Origin: Pelagibacteraceae bacterium
GTDB lineage: Bacteria > Pseudomonadota > Alphaproteobacteria > Pelagibacterales > Pelagibacteraceae
Length of the DNA stretch: 64,000 nucleotides
NCBI GenBank assembly: GCA_018402735.1
Contig: JAGYIF010000003.1
Coordinates: forward strand, 62,001 to 126,000
Reading direction: 5' to 3'
Numbering within the stretch: the first letter of the stretch is position 1; the number at the start of each line of letters is the position of its first letter. Position numbers and translations under genes: made by a program. The notes under the pieces were generated by a model that ran no database searches, was not told the origin of the DNA, and saw only the letters and a list, made by a program, of their open reading frames with translations. Shown piece by piece: positions 60,989 to 64,000 of the stretch.

Positions 60989-62178
60989 AGAACTACGCTT
61001 TGTTTAATTAAATTATCAACTTCTTCATTACTAAAACCATTTTCTAACAAAATTTGTTTTGTATGCTCACCAAAAACTGGAGCTTCCTTAGTCTTATCTA
61101 TTTTAGTATCTGAAAATTTAATGGGCATACCGATTGCCTTAAAAGATCCTGCTTTTTGATTTCTTACGTCGACAACCATGTTTCTTGCAATTGTTTGTGG
61201 ATCTTCAAACATTTCTGTGATGCTATTAATAGGACCACATGGAAGACCTTTTTCATCAAAGATATGCAACCATTCTTCTGCTGTTTTTTTTGTTAGCTCT
61301 TGTTTTAATATATCTTGAAGTTCTGAAAGATTGGCCATGCGGTTAGCATTGCTACTAAATTTTTCATTAGCTTGTAAATCTTGTCTGCCTAAAGCATCTA
61401 ATAAATGTAACCAATTACTTTGATTGGATGCACCAACTGTTATCCATTTATCTTTTGTTTGAAAGGCTTGATAGGGAGCGGTTAATGGGTGAGCTGATCC
61501 AAGTGGTCCTGGAGATATACCAGTTGCTGATGCAATAGCAGATTGCCAAAAGGTATGAAAAATTCCTGCTTCATAAAGTGATGTATCAACCCTCTGACCT
61601 ACTCCCGTTTTTTCCCTTGCAACTAATGCAGCCAAAACTCCAGTTGCAGCTAAAATACCAGCAGTGATATCAGTAATTGGTGCTCCTACTTTAGTTGGTG
61701 GTTTATCGCTACTTTCACCCGTTATACTCATAAGTCCGCTCATCCCTTGAGCAATTAAATCAAATCCACCTTTATCAGCGTAAGGTCCTGTTCTACCGTA
61801 ACCAGATATTTCGCAAAGAATAATTTTAGGATTAATTTTTTTTAATTCTTCATACCCTATTCCAAGTTTTTCCATCGTTCCTTTTCTAAAATTTTCAATA
61901 ACTACATCTGCATTTTTGACTAAGCGCTTAAACACCGCAACTCCCTCTGGTTTTTTTAAATCAAGAGCCATCCCTTTTTTATTACGGTTCATTTGCATAA
62001 ATGCAGCAGATTCGCCGTGCACCTCTGGTGGTACAAACCTCCTAGTGTCATCTCCACCTGGAATTTTTTCTATTTTAATCACTTCTGCGCCAAGATCTGC
62101 TAGGAGCAAACCACAAGTTGGTCCTGCCATAATCTGGGCTAGCTCAAGAACCTTAATGCCTTTAATAGGACCTGGCAT
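60985..62178 (-). CDS. Class III CoA-transferase (CaiB/BaiF family)
   Basis: Moves CoA between organic acids. It is 397 residues long. Family features: GIKVLELAQIMAGPTCGLLLADLGAEVIKIE at the N-terminus, NRNKKGMALDLKKPEG, the catalytic Asp in KGGFDLIAQGMSGLMS (about residue 167) and GAPITDITAG. It lies 1 nt downstream of the crotonase-family gene and in one operon with the TRAP permease. This suggests activation of an imported organic acid as its CoA thioester, followed by hydratase-type chemistry. Acid identity unknown; carnitine-like or formyl/oxalyl transfer cannot be told apart here. Confidence 0.88.
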   Translation of the reverse strand: MPGPIKGIKVLELAQIMAGPTCGLLLADLGAEVIKIEKIPGGDDTRRFVPPEVHGESAAFMQMNRNKKGMALDLKKPEGVAVFKRLVKNADVVIENFRKGTMEKLGIGYEELKKINPKIILCEISGYGRTGPYADKGGFDLIAQGMSGLMSITGESSDKPPTKVGAPITDITAGILAATGVLAALVAREKTGVGQRVDTSLYEAGIFHTFWQSAIASATGISPGPLGSAHPLTAPYQAFQTKDKWITVGASNQSNWLHLLDALGRQDLQANEKFSSNANRMANLSELQDILKQELTKKTAEEWLHIFDEKGLPCGPINSITEMFEDPQTIARNMVVDVRNQKAGSFKAIGMPIKFSDTKIDKTKEAPVFGEHTKQILLENGFSNEEVDNLIKQSVVL

Positions 62179-62179
62179 G

Positions 62180-62968
62180 TTACTTATTTTTAAATTTAGG
62201 TTTTGTTTTGCTTAAGAATGATTTGTAACCTATTTGAAAGTCTTCAGTGTCATAGCACTTATAACCTAGGTTATTTAATTTATCAGTTATTTTAATGTTA
62301 GGTATTAATTGCTCGGCAAAAGCTTTGTGCCATCTTGCAACTAAAGGCGCTCCTTCACAAATTCTCTCAGCTGTAGCATATGCTTCTTGTTGCACATCTT
62401 GATCTGGAACTACTCTATTCACCATTCCTTTTTCATAAGCCTCTTTTGCATTAAATATTTTTCCCTCAAGTAAAATTTCCATCGTCACCGACCGTCCAAC
62501 TAATTGGAGAAGAGCCTGTAATTCTCGTGGTGCCATGGTTAAACCTAATCGTTTAATCGGAACTCCAAACCTTGAAGAAGTGCCGCAAATTCTTAAATCA
62601 CAACAAGCCGCAATTTCAAAACCACCACCCACACACAAACCTTCAATTAGTGCAATGGTTGGAACCGGGCATTCTTGAATTGCAGTTAAGGCTCCATGCA
62701 AAAATATTCCGTACTTTTTTGCTTGTTTGCTATTGGACCTAGATTTTTCAAATTCACCAATATCATTACCTGGTGAAAAAGATTTGCCACCTGCACCTCT
62801 AATGATGATGCAGCGTAGATGTTTATTTTTTTTCTTAGCAAAATCTCTAAACGTAGTCCCAAGTTTTTTCCACATGGGTTTGGTTAAGGCATTTAGTTTA
62901 TTTGGTCTATTTAAAGACACCTCCACGGTGTGTTCATTAATTTTTTTAATAAGTACTAAATCGGTCAT
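62180..62968 (-). CDS. Enoyl-CoA hydratase/isomerase (crotonase) family protein
   Basis: Crotonase-fold enzyme of 262 residues acting on acyl-CoA thioesters. N-terminal VSLNRPNKLNAL, oxyanion-hole segment RGAGGKSFSPGNDIGEFE (about 58-75) and LCVGGGFEIAACCDLRI (about 110-126) are typical. The Glu in GGGFEIA matches one catalytic Glu of hydratases. The second, normally in a GxPE motif, is replaced: FGVPIKRLGLTMAPREL. It may be an isomerase, decarboxylase or dehydratase rather than a standard hydratase. It lies between dctM and the CoA-transferase with 0-1 nt gaps. Confidence 0.88.
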   Translation of the reverse strand: MTDLVLIKKINEHTVEVSLNRPNKLNALTKPMWKKLGTTFRDFAKKKNKHLRCIIIRGAGGKSFSPGNDIGEFEKSRSNSKQAKKYGIFLHGALTAIQECPVPTIALIEGLCVGGGFEIAACCDLRICGTSSRFGVPIKRLGLTMAPRELQALLQLVGRSVTMEILLEGKIFNAKEAYEKGMVNRVVPDQDVQQEAYATAERICEGAPLVARWHKAFAEQLIPNIKITDKLNNLGYKCYDTEDFQIGYKSFLSKTKPKFKNK

Positions 62969-64000
62969 TTATCTATAAAAATATTCAACTAAACTCATAG
63001 GCACAGCTGGAATATAAGTCACTAGCATTAATACTGTAAACAATACTGCTACAAAAACAATATTCACTTTACTAACTTCCCAAATATCAGCTTTAGCAAC
63101 CGAACAGGCAGTAACTAGAACGCTGGCAACTGGCGGAGTTTGTTGACCGATCGCTAAATTTAAAGTGACAATAATTCCAAAATGCACTGGATCAATTCCA
63201 GCAGCGATCACAAGCGGCATGACTATAGGAACTACTAAAATAATAGCTGCAGCAGAATGTAAAAACAAACCAATAATTAATAAAAAAACATTTAAGATTG
63301 CAAGGATCGCATACTTGTTACTAGTAAAATCTGTAATGGAAGTTGCAACTATTTGCGGGATTTGTTCAATGGTTAAAAACTCACCGATTAATACGGAAGC
63401 TGCAACTAACAACATGACAACTGCAGTTTGTGATCCTCCTTCAATCGTTGCTTCAAAAAATTGTTTAAAACTTGTCTCACGGTATACCGCCCCAATCACT
63501 AAAGCTGCTACCACCGCTAAACCTGCACCCTCTGTTGCGGTTACAAAGCCGCCAAATATTCCTCCTAAAATAACTACCGGTAAGACAAAGGCTAAAGCTG
63601 CATCTTTTGCAGTTCTTCTAACGTTAGCTAAATTAAATAACTCTTCGATTGGAAAATTTTTTCGTCTAGCGTAAATATAAGAAACTAGCATCATACCAAA
63701 GCCACCAATAATTCCTGGAACAATTCCAGCAACAAATAATTGAACAACTGAGGTTTGTGCCATCACCGCATATAAAATCATTGGAATGGATGGTGGAATA
63801 ATAACTGCAAGCGATGCCGAAGAAGAAGTCACAGCTGCCGCAAAAGCTGCAGGATATCCTTTTTTCTTCATCGCCGGAATTAAAATGGATCCAAGTGCCG
63901 CCACATCCGCAACTGCAGAACCTGAAATTTCTGCAAAGAACATAGAGGTTGCAATATTAATCATACTAAGCCCGCCCTTAACAAAACCAACTAAGGCCGA
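62969..64000 (-). CDS. dctM: TRAP transporter large permease DctM (5' end cut by window)
   Basis: Membrane permease of a tripartite ATP-independent periplasmic transporter for organic acids, driven by an ion gradient. The frame is open through the window edge (SALVGFVKGGLSMINIATSMFF), so the N-terminal quarter or so is missing; about 344 codons are seen of roughly 430. Signatures: FFAEISGSAVADVAALGSILIP, SLAVIIPPSIPMILYAV and the C-terminal repeat LNLAIGQQTPPVASVLV. Many membrane helices. The small permease and the solute-binding protein should lie beyond 64000. Confidence 0.93.
   Translation of the reverse strand, partial: SALVGFVKGGLSMINIATSMFFAEISGSAVADVAALGSILIPAMKKKGYPAAFAAAVTSSSASLAVIIPPSIPMILYAVMAQTSVVQLFVAGIVPGIIGGFGMMLVSYIYARRKNFPIEELFNLANVRRTAKDAALAFVLPVVILGGIFGGFVTATEGAGLAVVAALVIGAVYRETSFKQFFEATIEGGSQTAVVMLLVAASVLIGEFLTIEQIPQIVATSITDFTSNKYAILAILNVFLLIIGLFLHSAAAIILVVPIVMPLVIAAGIDPVHFGIIVTLNLAIGQQTPPVASVLVTACSVAKADIWEVSKVNIVFVAVLFTVLMLVTYIPAVPMSLVEYFYR

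Overview
The window looks like part of a streamlined, AT-rich marine alphaproteobacterial chromosome, most likely SAR11 (Pelagibacterales). That is an inference from base composition, very short or overlapping gene junctions, a single tuf gene beside secE, a monothiol glutaredoxin/BolA pair, a TPR-sulfotransferase next to an outer-membrane porin, a DUF3576 lipoprotein and a TRAP transporter. No phage, transposase, rRNA or CRISPR array was seen. Most of the window is core metabolism and information processing.

Layout. 1-17454 (minus strand) is one uninterrupted translation/transcription block: tRNA-Tyr, tRNA-Gly, tuf, tRNA-Trp, secE, nusG, rplK, rplA, rplJ, rplL, rpoB, rpoC, rpsL, rpsG, fusA, rpsJ, rplC and rplD (cut by the window edge). 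rlmB follows at 17566. 18260-22350 is an accessory stretch: TPR-sulfotransferase, porin, DUF3576 lipoprotein and an unresolved 570 bp. All of its genes are broken by many single-base frame changes, although the protein sequence stays legible across frames. 22351-28557 holds tRNA-Asp, tRNA-Val and the proteostasis cluster tig-clpP-clpX-lon plus tRNA-Leu(TAG). A tRNA 3'-half lies at the end of clpP. 28631-33162 holds bdhA, glnA, parE and tRNA-Leu(TAA).

33230-41180 holds a CinA-like gene divergent from a nine-gene run, sfsA-map-purB-purC-purS-purQ-purL-bolA-grxD, which covers de novo purine steps and Fe-S handling. 41182-50856 (minus) holds rpsD, trmJ, cimA (isoleucine precursor), cysS, nadE, aroG class II, glmS and glmU; the last two make UDP-GlcNAc. 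50928-53670 holds gph and the methylcitrate-cycle pair prpB-prpC. 53681-57300 (minus) holds a small methyltransferase and the ribonucleotide reductase pair nrdA-nrdB, with a palindrome resembling an NrdR box upstream. 57472-60988 holds a phosphohexomutase, a possible papain-fold protein, rlmJ, a HIT protein and a MazG-like pyrophosphatase. 60985-64000 (minus) is a catabolic operon: TRAP permease dctM (cut by the edge), a crotonase-family enzyme and a class III CoA-transferase.

Frame breaks also occur in tig, bdhA, parE, cysS, nadE, prpC and the methyltransferase, many at homopolymers. They are absent from 1-18 kb and 34-44 kb. Since the other-frame protein sequence is intact and conserved, I read them as sequence or assembly errors rather than gene death. 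No clearly new multi-gene system was found. The items most worth a second look are the cysteine-peptidase-like protein at 58923-59408, the tRNA 3'-half fused to the clpP stop, the operator-like palindromes upstream of nrdA and glnA, and the dctM-crotonase-CoA-transferase operon.
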